This document shows positions 19,001 to 26,229 of a DNA stretch of 44,704 nucleotides, one piece after another (the first letter of the stretch is position 1; each line of letters opens with the position of its first letter). Where the stretch lies: contig JAGQOU010000043.1 in assembly GCA_020427145.1 (NCBI GenBank), forward strand, positions 1-44,704, read 5' to 3'. The notes below the pieces were generated by a model. It made no database searches. It saw only the letters and a program-made list of their open reading frames with translations, and had not been told where the DNA came from. This DNA comes from Planctomycetales bacterium. Lineage in GTDB: Bacteria; Planctomycetota; Planctomycetia; Pirellulales; Lacipirellulaceae. The position numbers were made by a program, and so were the translations under genes.

Positions 19001-20917
19001 GTCAATCGACGAGGAGGCCAATTCGCCGGCGTTCAACCCGTCCTGCAGCACCGCCAGCGTTCCCGACTCGATCGTGGTCGACCCGCCCCAGTAGCTGCCG
19101 GTGGCGTTTGTGGTGTCGGTGCTGGCCACGGCCGTGGCGATCGTGACGCGATCCGTAGGATCGGTCAGGGCGACGATCACGTCGACGTTCGGTCCGACAA
19201 TCTTGCCGGTGCCGGGCGTGTTTTCGTTGCCGATTTTGAAGTTGCCCGTGCCTTGGAAGCGAATGTTCACGTCGCCGTCGTTGCTGTCAAACACCTTCGC
19301 CGCGCCCGCGGCGTTGTTGATCGTGAGCGTCGTGCCATTCGCGGCGTTTTCGAAGTTGCCGTAGGTCGTCGCGGCGCCGCCGACGTCGATTGCGCCCGTC
19401 AACTGATTGTTGCCGGCCGTGTTGCGAATATGGGCCGTCGGGTTGTTGACGTTACGGGCCAAGATGCGATTGAAGTTTTCGGCGATCGTCAGGTTGCCGC
19501 CGGAGCCGTCGAGCTCGACCGTTCCGGCCGCCGAGGCGACTTGCGTGCCCCCCACGGTCGTGCCGAGCCCCGTATTGCTGCGCACGACCAGCGTGCCGCC
19601 GTTCACGTTGATGTTGCCGTCCAAGGCGGCGGCATTGGCCAAGGCCAGACTGCCGTCGCCCGTCTTGGTCAGCGCTCCCGCGCCGCTCACGGCGCCGGTG
19701 ACGTTCAGGTTGTTGGCAGCGTCGGCCACGTTGACCGTGCCGGCGCCGGTCATGGTGACGCTGCGCGAGAGCGCAGTGAAGGTCGTGCCGTTGATCTGCA
19801 AGCCGCCGCCGTTGAAATCCAAGCCGTTGGCGGCATTGCCCAGATTGCCGTTGCTGCTTACCGCGAGCGTGCCGGCGTTAAGCGAGGTGAAGCCCGTGTA
19901 GGCGTTGGCGCCCGAAAGGGTGACGGTCCCGGCGCCAGTCTTTTTCAGGCCGGCCGAGCCCAAGATGGGAGCGCCGATCACGTGCTCTCCACTGGTGGCT
20001 TGAATCGTCGCGGCGCCGGACAGGGTGAGCGAGTTGCCGCCGCCGTTGGCGATGGTGTAAGCGTTGGCGTTGTCGAACACGATCGTGTCGACGACCGGGT
20101 TGACGTTGAGCGTGACTGTGGCGGGGGCGGTGATGGCGCCCAGGAAGCGCGCCTGACTGTCGACCAATCCGCCGACGCCCGGAACCTGTGGGTCGCTCGT
20201 CCAGTTGCTGGCCGTGTTCCACAACCCCGAACCGGCAATGTTCCACTCCGGCGGCGGACCGCCAGCGGGGACGAAACTACCGCCGACGCTCAGCGGTATT
20301 CCGCCCTGCCCCGAGGGCGATTCACCGACAGGCCGACTCTTGAACCGAAGATCAAGCGGATTGCCAGCGCCATCCGACCCGCTGATTTCAAACCTAAAGT
20401 TCGTCGCCAATCCGTCCCAATCGAAGGACAAGGGGGTGTCAAATTCCCAGACGTATTCAGACGTGACGGAAAAACTCAATTCGTTCGACACGGTCCCCAC
20501 GACGACATCGTCAATCCCTCCCAAAACGCCATCGGCGCCGAGGTAACTGATCGTCAGGTCCATCGTGGTTGCCGTGGTGCCGCCGCGCAACGGAAATCCG
20601 AGTCCCGTAAAGGTGACGGCGCCAGCGAGGCCCGGAGACAGTCCTGTCGCCCAATTGTTGTTGACGCCGCTCACCCCATCGAGAATTCGAGCTGGGCTGA
20701 AGGCCGCAGCGGCCGCGGTATCGCCGCCGCCGGTTCTTGCCTCGTCAAACAGCAGGCCGGCAGCGTCGCCGGCGTCCGGCGCCGCGTTCTGGTTGCCGAA
20801 GTAATCGGTCACGTCGCCGGGAACGATCGTCGCTGCTACCGCTCCAGGGCCGTGCGACCAGGTCGCCAGAGAAAATGCCAGGGCCGCCGTTAGGGCGATG
20901 TGTCGTCGCGTGGTCAT
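16004..20917 (-). CDS. Giant autotransporter-associated beta-strand repeat protein with LamG-like, dockerin-like and PEP-CTERM C-terminus
   Basis: 1637 residues with a signal peptide (ALTAALAFSLATWSHG, then VAA). Residues about 29-255 form a distinct domain (AGLLFDEARTGGGD, GLGFPLRGGTTAT, LSFDWDGLATNFRFEISG) that recurs as a free-standing protein at 24878. Then WNTASNWTSD opens about 950 residues of autotransporter-associated beta-strand repeats (LKKTGAGTVTLSGANAYTG, LTKTGDGSLALANAAAL, YSGVTTINDGTLRARQ). These are expected to form a long beta-helix. From about residue 1210 comes the same C-terminal module as in the 12748 and 21046 genes: LNYDAALDIEGDDVW, LamG-like (GQIAVARYYQ), beta domain, dockerin-like GDFNGDNKVNGADFLAWQRG and PEP-CTERM (VPEPAALLLAALSAG ending SRRKRLH). 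No catalytic motif is visible, so it may be an adhesin, matrix or glycan-binding scaffold. A long open frame on the opposite strand is a composition artefact. Confidence 0.9.
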   Translation of the reverse strand: MTTRRHIALTAALAFSLATWSHGPGAVAATIVPGDVTDYFGNQNAAPDAGDAAGLLFDEARTGGGDTAAAAAFSPARILDGVSGVNNNWATGLSPGLAGAVTFTGLGFPLRGGTTATTMDLTISYLGADGVLGGIDDVVVGTVSNELSFSVTSEYVWEFDTPLSFDWDGLATNFRFEISGSDGAGNPLDLRFKSRPVGESPSGQGGIPLSVGGSFVPAGGPPPEWNIAGSGLWNTASNWTSDPQVPGVGGLVDSQARFLGAITAPATVTLNVNPVVDTIVFDNANAYTIANGGGNSLTLSGAATIQATSGEHVIGAPILGSAGLKKTGAGTVTLSGANAYTGFTSLNAGTLAVSSNGNLGNAANGLDFNGGGLQINGTTFTALSRSVTMTGAGTVNVADAANNLNVTGAVSGAGALTKTGDGSLALANAAALDGNINVNGGTLVVRSNTGLGTTVGGTQVASAAGTVELDGSGGNLTIAENFNRILARNVNNPTAHIRNTAGNNQLTGAIDVGGAATTYGNFENAANGTTLTINNAAGAAKVFDSNDGDVNIRFQGTGNFKIGNENTPGTGKIVGPNVDVIVALTDPTDRVTIATAVASTDTTNATGSYWGGSTTIESGTLAVLQDGLNAGELASSSIDVRAGATFDVSNFTTYSLQVVSDPDATPGNGDEIGQLLTGGGTINTGGNTIRAFEDSRIAPGDGVGTLQVTGNLNVGLFAANPSGGFEFDLGNATTIGGGVNDLLAVSNTLTLAPSGNKFNLRVTPAAGSLAAGTYTLMTGGSIAGGAASGDFNLSLFNPQGTLLNSRQDNASVVNVTGSAVTVSFAAAAARTWTGAVNGVWNVGSTANWSAGDNLFFDLDAVTFGNGPTNTTIDIAAPVTPGSMNFTNTTSTYTFTGVGIEGSGAMTLNANAKAVLANSANSFIGGVTIANGATLTLGDGASNTGQLAANSSVVDNGTLIYDRVGYSFNTQTISGTGGVVVNSGYIDMARDNTYSGVTTINDGTLRARQSMAMGSADGTVATGTVVNGGSLDVGYFANASVNEHVTLTAGGALNATYPTDNFATPANSGQVTWTAPIVVSGTGGRVGTDAGDGIVPGMTIAGGVSGSGALDLAPAANRILAVSSNLAHTGDTTVSGAGRTVLQGTAAITNSPSIELKAGATLDVTTTGSGALALSSQMLRGAGTVVGNVTTTANSTLRVGGVAAGLASVTTGRQLNYDAALDIEGDDVWSDSEPNAGVVDLDFGNGQATPVAVSDPTFTALTKAYDIPTSGAALSPGADNAYFDSRALNAGTFEVVFNVTNAAGGNDQVLMDIGGGTGVSLLLNGAVLTAGVNGVDTVTADTIAYSTGALSTGWHHAVVVIGAGAGATDEFTLYVDNAVVGSPANTNQIDDWSGGNGWGFGGPNSVVLDGTQTNAGPATIVSPNDYHGQIAVARYYQAALTASDVNTNFLALQAAPFVGVDTFTVDGNLTLDATSTVQIDIFDATVGNDLLSVSGNLAAAGTLDVSLVGTVGLGDSFDILDFASLSGSFGAVNLPLLSGGLAWDQSSLLSTGVLSVISGGSTPGDFNGDNKVNGADFLAWQRGYPGTYGASDLTDWESNFGVGAPAIGASAGVPEPAALLLAALSAGCLVASRRKRLH
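20270..20834 (-). repeat. Duplicated segment, copy A (N-terminal domain of the 1637-residue protein)
   Basis: This segment encodes the roughly 225-residue N-terminal domain and matches 24976-25527 closely at DNA level. Long stretches are identical, for example CCAGACGTATTCAGACGT at 20447-20464 and 25136-25153. The copies differ by small in-frame indels, such as a GNPL insertion here. The close match suggests a fairly recent duplication or gene conversion. Confidence 0.85.
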
Positions 20918-21045
20918 TGCGAACCGCCTTTAAAGAGAATACTTAGTAGGTGCTTCGAGGGAAGTGGTTTGCGAGTTGATCTTTTTTTTGTGCGATATGT
21001 CTGACGTGGTTTCGAGAGACGGCTGTCGCTCCAACCTCGCTCGTG

Positions 21046-24000
21046 CTACAGGCCGGCGGCAATGCCGGCCCCCTTACAGACCAGCAGCGCCACGCCGCCG
21101 CAGAGGGCGACCAGCCGGCTGGATGGTTCCGGTACGGCGCCGAGCGTGGTGACGCCCGCGACGGGAGTCGTACCGTACTGCGAACTCCAAATCCGCAGGT
21201 CGTTCTGGTCGACGACGCCATTGCCGTCGGCATCGCCGTTGGCGTTGCTGGTTTGCCCCGTTTGACCGAGTCCGCGCTGCCAAATCAGGAAGTCGGCCCC
21301 GTTGACGGCGCCGTCGTCGTTGAAGTCGGCGCCCAGAATCAGCGTGGCGTTGACGGCGTTCGCTTCATACTCGACAAGCCATTCGAACTGGCCCGCGTCA
21401 GGCAATGCAATCGAATCAAACCGCCCCGACACGCCCGCCGATGCGAACAGCAAATCGTACGAATCGCCGACGGCGGGAGCGAAGCCGCTTTCTGCGGACA
21501 CGACCAAATTGCCGCCCAGCGTCGCGAGTCCTGTGGCCACGACGCTGTCGTGAGTCGCGGGGTCTCGCAAATCAAGCTCCAACGTCGCGTTGGCCTGCAT
21601 GAGAAAGTTGCCGTCGATGTTCAACACCGACGCGACCGTTTCCACTGTCGCCGTGTCGCCGGCCAGCAGCGACTGATAGTTTTGCGTCACGTCGGCAGCG
21701 CTGAACGCCAGGTTGTGGTAGTATCGCCACAACGCCACGTCGCCCTGGAACGCCTGGGCGCCCGCCACCGTGGCGGTCGACCCCGTGGGGTCCAAAGCGC
21801 CTCCCGACTCCTGGCCAATTCCCCAGGCGTTGCCGCCGGCCCAATCGCCGATGACGACCCCCGTCTGCGTTGAAACGAGGCTGTTGTCGAGGTAGAGCGA
21901 CCAGCTGTCCTTCGGGGCGCTGCTGCCGTCCAAGTCAATCACCACAACGGCTTGATGCCAGCCGGGAGTCAGCGTTGCCGTTTGCAGCAACGTGCCGGCA
22001 TCGCCATCGACGCCCGCTTCCAGCTGAGCCCCGTCGAGCACAAGCGACACGCCCCGAGTGGCGCCGACGTCCAGCAGCACTTGGTTGTCGCCCGCGCTGA
22101 CGTCATTGACGCGAAATACGACTTCAAACGTTGCGTCCGACCGGCTGCGCGTCGGGCTGCCCGCTTCGAAGTACGTGTTTGAGCTGCTCGGCGAAGAGGC
22201 GCCGCCAACCGTCCCCGTGGAGTACGCCGCGGTCAGCCGCTGAAGGGTCGGATCGATAACCGAAATCGCGGAAGCCGCCCCGCCGAAATCTAGCCCGATC
22301 TGTTCGCTGCGTGCGGTGGCGTTCCACACCGCGTCGCCCGAACCGTCGGCCGCCGCGTCGTACTCCAACGCCAGGTGGGACGTCACCGGCTGCGGTCCGG
22401 GCGTCACCGTGATTTGCGATTCGCCGAACCCGCCGCCGCCGACGCGGATTGTCGTGCCCGCCTGGGCGATGACGTTGTTGGCTTTGACGGTCGCGCTGGC
22501 GAACTCGACGGTCCCGCCCTGGACGGTCAGATTGCCCGTCAGGTCCGTCCCGCCGCCGATCCACGCTGTGCTATTGCCCGACTTGACGACGTTGCGTTCG
22601 GGGCGGAATTCGCGAATCCGCCCATTGATTCGGAATTCTTGGTTGCCGTCGCCTTGAATCGTCAGGTCGTCGTAAACCTCGACGTCGGCGTCGAGGTTGA
22701 ACGTAAACAGTCCGGGCGCCGCGTCGGTCGCATCAAGATTGATCTCGGGCCCGTCGCCCTTGCGATTCTTGACCAGCAGCAGCGCGTCGCCGTTGATTGT
22801 TCCGGAGTGCGGCGCAGCCAACGCCGCGGGTTGACTTGTGAAATTGATCGTGTTCGTCATGTAGGCGAACCCGCCAACAGACGTCAGATTGTTCGTGACG
22901 ACGTAATCGCCGCTCGGCTTTGTGCGAAACGTCAATTGGTTGTCGGCATAGCCGTCGCGCCAGGATGCGGTGTAGCTGCCGGTTCCCGTGTCGCCGTTCG
23001 TCCAGGCGTCCGCAGAGGTGAACGTGGCGGCCGTGAACGCGGCCTCGCGGAATTGAAAGTGATCGAACTGGTTAGTTTCGGGCGCCTGATTGTCGTGCCG
23101 GGGTTTGTCCAGCTGCACATGGTAGCTGGCTAGCAACTGATGCAATTCTTCCACCACCGCCGCATTGGCCGGTGCGTCGACCACGTTGTTCGACTCGTCA
23201 ATGTCGTCGTCCAGATTGTAAAGTTGGTAGCCCGTGCCGTTCTGATACATGTACTTCCACGGTCCCCTCCGCACGGCCGACTGCTGATTGTTGAACCGGG
23301 GGATGAAGAGATTTTCGTGCGGAACGCCGGCCGCGGTTCCGTTGACGTACGGCAAGAGGTTGACCCCGTCGATGACGTCGTTGGCGCCAAAGGAGCCGCC
23401 CGCGGCGCCGAGCAGCGCAGTCGGGACAATGTCGATCGAGTGAACAAGGTCGGTCGACACGGTGCCGCGGGCGGCCGAGTTGACGCCCGCGCCGGCGATG
23501 ATCATCGGCACGCGCAGGCCGCCCTCAAACTGACTTCCTTTGCCGTTGCGCAGATCGCCGTTGTCGCTGGCGTTGGGGTCGCCGTCGCAGCAATCGCCGC
23601 CGTTGTCGTTGATGAAGATTACCAGCGTGTCGTCGAGGATGCTGTCAGCATCCTTGCCCGGCCCGACGCCGTCGCCGGCCGGGTCGGCCAATGCCGCCAT
23701 GACTTTGCCGACGTTGCGGTCCATTGCGTACTGCATCGCCGCGTAGGTTCGCCGAGTGCCCGTGAAGCCTGGCTCGCCAAGCGAGTCGATGTAAGCCAGA
23801 TCCGCGGCGGTGGCCTGCAGCGGCGTGTGCGGCGCCGTGAAGGACGTGTAAAGAAAGAACGGCTCGGCGCCCCCCGCATTGTTGCGGATGTAGTCGGCCG
23901 ATTGGTTGCCAAACACGTCGGTCACGTACTGGCCGCTGTAGTTGCCTTCGATGACGACATTGGACGTCACCCCGCCGGCGCCGTCGGAAATCGTCTCGCG

Positions 24001-24648
24001 CAGGGCGCCGGCGCCCGTCGTGCTGCCAACGGTGTAGCTCCGCGAACCTTCCCACAGGCCCTGGAAAAACTCGATGCCCTGATTCTCCGGCCGATTTCCC
24101 AGCTGCCCGCCGCCGTCGGCGTGCTCGCCCAAATGCCACTTGCCGACCGCCGCCGTGGCGTAACCGGCCCCCTGCATCCGTTCCCACACCGTGGTGATTT
24201 CCGTGGGCAGGCCCTGCACGGTTGACGCGTTGTTGATGGCGGTCGTACTGGATTGGATGTTCGAGCCGTAGCCGAACCGCGTGCCGTACTGCCCGGTGAC
24301 GATCATCGCCCGCGACGGGCTGCACACCGCCCCTGTGTAAGCGTTGGTGAACGCGACGCCCTGGGCGGCCAACGCATCCAAGTTGGGCGTCGGCACGGCG
24401 CCACGATTGCCAGGGTCGGCCGCCGAGTCGATGTTGCGCATGAAGCCGTAGTCGGCCCAGCCGGCATCGTCGGAGATGATGACCACGACATTGGATTGGG
24501 CGTTTGCCGCAGGCAGCGGGTTCAGCAGCGTCGTCACGATGGCGAGAACCGTAGCCCATGGGGGCAGACGCCTAAGCGTCGATCGAGTTGGATTCGTGCT
24601 ATTCACGGATGTCGATTCTGTGGTGGTGGTCGCCTCGATGCGCGACAC
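21046..24648 (-). CDS. Sulfatase fused to LamG-like, dockerin-like and PEP-CTERM surface-display module
   Basis: 1200 residues from a GTG at 24648. A GTG at 24606 would trim 14 residues and leave a more standard signal peptide (RRLPPWATVLAIVTTLL ending AANAQ). Residues about 52-520 are a full S1 sulfatase: VVIISDDAGWADYG, formylglycine site CSPSR at 109-113 (Cys109), GKWHLGEH, INDNGGDCCDGD. Next come beta-strand repeats (DGNQEFRINGRIREFRPERN, GGTDLTGNLTVQGGTVEF). From about 760 is the shared module: LEYDAAADGSGDAVW, LamG-like (FEVVFRVNDVSAGDNQVLLD), beta domain, two dockerin-like repeats (GADFNDDGAVNGADFLIWQRG and DADGNGVVDQNDLRIW) and PEP-CTERM (AVPEPSSRLVALCGGVALL). Most sulfatases are soluble and half this size; this one appears built for cell-surface retention. 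Its basic C-terminal tail is weak (CKGAGIAAGL), with only one Lys after the helix. Confidence 0.9.
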   Translation of the reverse strand: MSRIEATTTTESTSVNSTNPTRSTLRRLPPWATVLAIVTTLLNPLPAANAQSNVVVIISDDAGWADYGFMRNIDSAADPGNRGAVPTPNLDALAAQGVAFTNAYTGAVCSPSRAMIVTGQYGTRFGYGSNIQSSTTAINNASTVQGLPTEITTVWERMQGAGYATAAVGKWHLGEHADGGGQLGNRPENQGIEFFQGLWEGSRSYTVGSTTGAGALRETISDGAGGVTSNVVIEGNYSGQYVTDVFGNQSADYIRNNAGGAEPFFLYTSFTAPHTPLQATAADLAYIDSLGEPGFTGTRRTYAAMQYAMDRNVGKVMAALADPAGDGVGPGKDADSILDDTLVIFINDNGGDCCDGDPNASDNGDLRNGKGSQFEGGLRVPMIIAGAGVNSAARGTVSTDLVHSIDIVPTALLGAAGGSFGANDVIDGVNLLPYVNGTAAGVPHENLFIPRFNNQQSAVRRGPWKYMYQNGTGYQLYNLDDDIDESNNVVDAPANAAVVEELHQLLASYHVQLDKPRHDNQAPETNQFDHFQFREAAFTAATFTSADAWTNGDTGTGSYTASWRDGYADNQLTFRTKPSGDYVVTNNLTSVGGFAYMTNTINFTSQPAALAAPHSGTINGDALLLVKNRKGDGPEINLDATDAAPGLFTFNLDADVEVYDDLTIQGDGNQEFRINGRIREFRPERNVVKSGNSTAWIGGGTDLTGNLTVQGGTVEFASATVKANNVIAQAGTTIRVGGGGFGESQITVTPGPQPVTSHLALEYDAAADGSGDAVWNATARSEQIGLDFGGAASAISVIDPTLQRLTAAYSTGTVGGASSPSSSNTYFEAGSPTRSRSDATFEVVFRVNDVSAGDNQVLLDVGATRGVSLVLDGAQLEAGVDGDAGTLLQTATLTPGWHQAVVVIDLDGSSAPKDSWSLYLDNSLVSTQTGVVIGDWAGGNAWGIGQESGGALDPTGSTATVAGAQAFQGDVALWRYYHNLAFSAADVTQNYQSLLAGDTATVETVASVLNIDGNFLMQANATLELDLRDPATHDSVVATGLATLGGNLVVSAESGFAPAVGDSYDLLFASAGVSGRFDSIALPDAGQFEWLVEYEANAVNATLILGADFNDDGAVNGADFLIWQRGLGQTGQTSNANGDADGNGVVDQNDLRIWSSQYGTTPVAGVTTLGAVPEPSSRLVALCGGVALLVCKGAGIAAGL

Positions 24649-24877
24649 GTGCGCATCCGGACCGCGATCGCGATCACTGGCTCTGACTTCTTCTGACTTG
24701 CGTCATGAAAAGCCGACCCGTTAGCTTTGCCCCGCGGCGGCGCGGCCATCTGCCCCCAGCGGTCGATGCCGTCGCAGGACAAAGCTTTCAGGTCAGTTGT
24801 TTGCGCATTCCTTCGAGACCGCTCGCGGCAGTTGGCCCGACGCCTCGTCCGCAGCGAATCTGAGGAGACGCCATCTG

Positions 24878-25591
24878 TTAGCGAGAACGCCGCTTTCGCA
24901 GCGCGACGATCCCAACGCCAGCGACGGAAAACGCCGCCAACGCGAGGCTGCAGGGTTCCGGGACTCCTGTCCGCGTGAAGCTACCGCCGACGCTGAGCGG
25001 CAAACCGCCAGCGCCCGATGGCGATTCACTGGCAGGCCGGCTTTTGAATCGAAGGTCGCCATCCAACCCGCTGATTTCAAACCTAAAGTTCGTTGCCAAA
25101 CCGTCCCAGTCAAAGGACAACGGCGCGTCGAATTTCCAGACGTATTCAGACGTCGGTGAAAAGTTCAAATCGTCCGAAACCGATCCCACGACTTCATCGT
25201 CAGTTCCGCCAAAAACTCCGTCGGCGCCTAAGTATTTGATCGTGAGGCCGATTCTGGTTGCCGTTGTGCCGCCGCGCAACGGAAATCCGAGTCCCGTGAA
25301 CGTGACGCTGCCAGCGGCGCCCGGCGACAGGCCGTCCGCCCAATTGTCGTTCGTACCGCTCACTGCATCGAGACTTCGAACTGGGTTGAATACCGCAGCG
25401 GCAGCGGTATCGCCGCCGCCCGTTCTCGCCTCGTCAAACAGCAAGCCCGCCGCGTCGCCGGCATCCGGCATCATGTTCTCGTTGCCGAAGGAATCGGTCA
25501 CGTCGCCGGCGACAATCGTCGCGGCGGGCGCCCGGCACGCCAACGCGGCAACGACTATGGGAAGCAAAAGCAAAGGTCGAGTGAATTTCAT
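24878..25591 (-). CDS. Small PEP-CTERM protein homologous to the N-terminal domain of the 1637-residue repeat protein
   Basis: 237 residues from the ATG at 25591, with GGAG eight bases upstream; an in-frame alternative start at 25609 adds six. The signal peptide is MKFTRPLLLLPIVVAALACRAPA. The mature part (TIVAGDVTDSFGNENMMPD, GLLFDEARTGGGDTAAAA, GLGFPLRGGTTAT, DWDGLATNFRFEISG, SESPSGAGGLPLSVGGSF) is nearly the same as residues 29-255 of the protein encoded at 16004-20917. It ends directly in a PEP-CTERM signal (GVPEPCSLALAAFSVAG, then ALRKRRSR) with no repeats, LamG or dockerin. It therefore shows that the N-terminal region is an independently folding exported domain. Function unknown; I see no catalytic motif. 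Confidence 0.88.
   Translation of the reverse strand: MKFTRPLLLLPIVVAALACRAPAATIVAGDVTDSFGNENMMPDAGDAAGLLFDEARTGGGDTAAAAVFNPVRSLDAVSGTNDNWADGLSPGAAGSVTFTGLGFPLRGGTTATRIGLTIKYLGADGVFGGTDDEVVGSVSDDLNFSPTSEYVWKFDAPLSFDWDGLATNFRFEISGLDGDLRFKSRPASESPSGAGGLPLSVGGSFTRTGVPEPCSLALAAFSVAGVGIVALRKRRSR
24976..25527 (-). repeat. Duplicated segment, copy B
   Basis: Partner of 20270-20834, in the same orientation about 4.7 kb away and separated by the sulfatase-fusion gene. See copy A for the matching stretches. Confidence 0.85.
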
Positions 25592-25702
25592 GAGTCGCGT
25601 CTCCGTCAAAGGTGAAAAGATAAGATGTGCCGATGAGTGCGAGTCTTAGTGAAGAGTCCGTCCGTCCCAACGTGATTCACGCCGCCTTGTCGCGAGATCG
25701 TC

Positions 25703-25727
25703 AAAAGCGCCTTTTGCCCGGAGGCGC
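25703..25727 (-). terminator. Rho-independent terminator of the sigma/FecR/DUF1559 operon
   Basis: Read on the minus strand, GCGCCT, a 9-base loop and AGGCGC (25722-25727 with 25707-25712) are followed directly by TTTT (25703-25706). It starts six bases past the stop codon of the lipoprotein gene at 25733. Confidence 0.7.
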
Positions 25728-25732
25728 AATCG

Positions 25733-26203
25733 TTAGCGCCGCCCCTTTCGAGGCGGGGCGCCGGTGAGTTCGAAATCGGCCTGATCGGTCCCCCCGGTCG
25801 CGACGGTCGCGACCAACTCCGTAGATCGGTTGTATCGCCAGGGGACGCGTTCTTCCGACACGACTTCGACCGCGTCGGAATTCTTAATGTCCTTGAACTG
25901 CGACTTGAATGTCGAAATGCGCACCGTATGTTGCCCAACAACCGCCCCAGGCTCGTCTTTGAATGTCGATAACGTGTAGCGACCCTCGGCGTCGGTCGTA
26001 CCAACCGAGCCGGGCCCCACGATGCTTCTCTCCGGACCGCCGCGCGGTTCGTAACTCACCGTGGCGTTGGCCAACGGCTCGCCATTGAGCGTCACGGCGC
26101 CGGAAACCGGGGCAAGTTCGTACGGCGAATCCGCGCAGCCTGCGCACGCCGCGATCATGACGAACGCGGCCAGGCCATGTGTGGTAATGCTTCTGGGGGT
26201 CAT
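25733..26203 (-). CDS. Lipoprotein with carboxypeptidase-regulatory-like (transthyretin-type) domain
   Basis: 156 residues from the ATG at 26203; the open frame continues upstream but overlaps the DUF1559 gene out of frame. The N-terminus is a lipoprotein signal with two candidate lipobox cysteines in MIAACAGCADS (Cys20 or Cys23). The rest is one Ig-like domain of the carboxypeptidase regulatory-like type: VSGAVTLNGEPLANATVSYE, TTDAEGRYTLSTFKDEPGAVVGQHTVRIST, then PWRYNRSTELVATV. In planctomycetes such small lipoproteins very often follow DUF1559 prepilin-like genes, as here (26 bases apart). The terminator at 25703-25727 closes the operon. Its biochemical role is unknown; a periplasmic structural or binding role is plausible. 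Confidence 0.85.
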   Translation of the reverse strand: MTPRSITTHGLAAFVMIAACAGCADSPYELAPVSGAVTLNGEPLANATVSYEPRGGPERSIVGPGSVGTTDAEGRYTLSTFKDEPGAVVGQHTVRISTFKSQFKDIKNSDAVEVVSEERVPWRYNRSTELVATVATGGTDQADFELTGAPPRKGRR

Positions 26204-26229
26204 CCGATCGCTCTCATGCAACTCTCGGG

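Noticed and set aside
17492-20893. An 1133-codon open frame on the plus strand
   Set aside because: It is antisense to the beta-repeat protein gene. The product is Arg/Gly/Val-rich with no recognisable domain, as expected when a GC-rich repetitive gene is read on the other strand.
20983-20990. Run of eight T as a terminator signal
   Set aside because: It is on the plus strand while both flanking genes run on the minus strand, and no hairpin precedes it.
21051-21070. GGCCGGC/GCCGGCC inverted repeat as a terminator of the sulfatase fusion gene
   Set aside because: It lies mostly inside the last codons (Gly-Ala-Gly-Ile-Ala-Ala-Gly) and has no T-run on the minus strand, so codon content explains it.
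12748-24648. Repetitive beta-strand regions as possible CRISPR or DNA tandem repeats
   Set aside because: The repeats are degenerate at DNA level and in frame; they reflect protein repeats, and no evenly spaced identical direct repeats are present.
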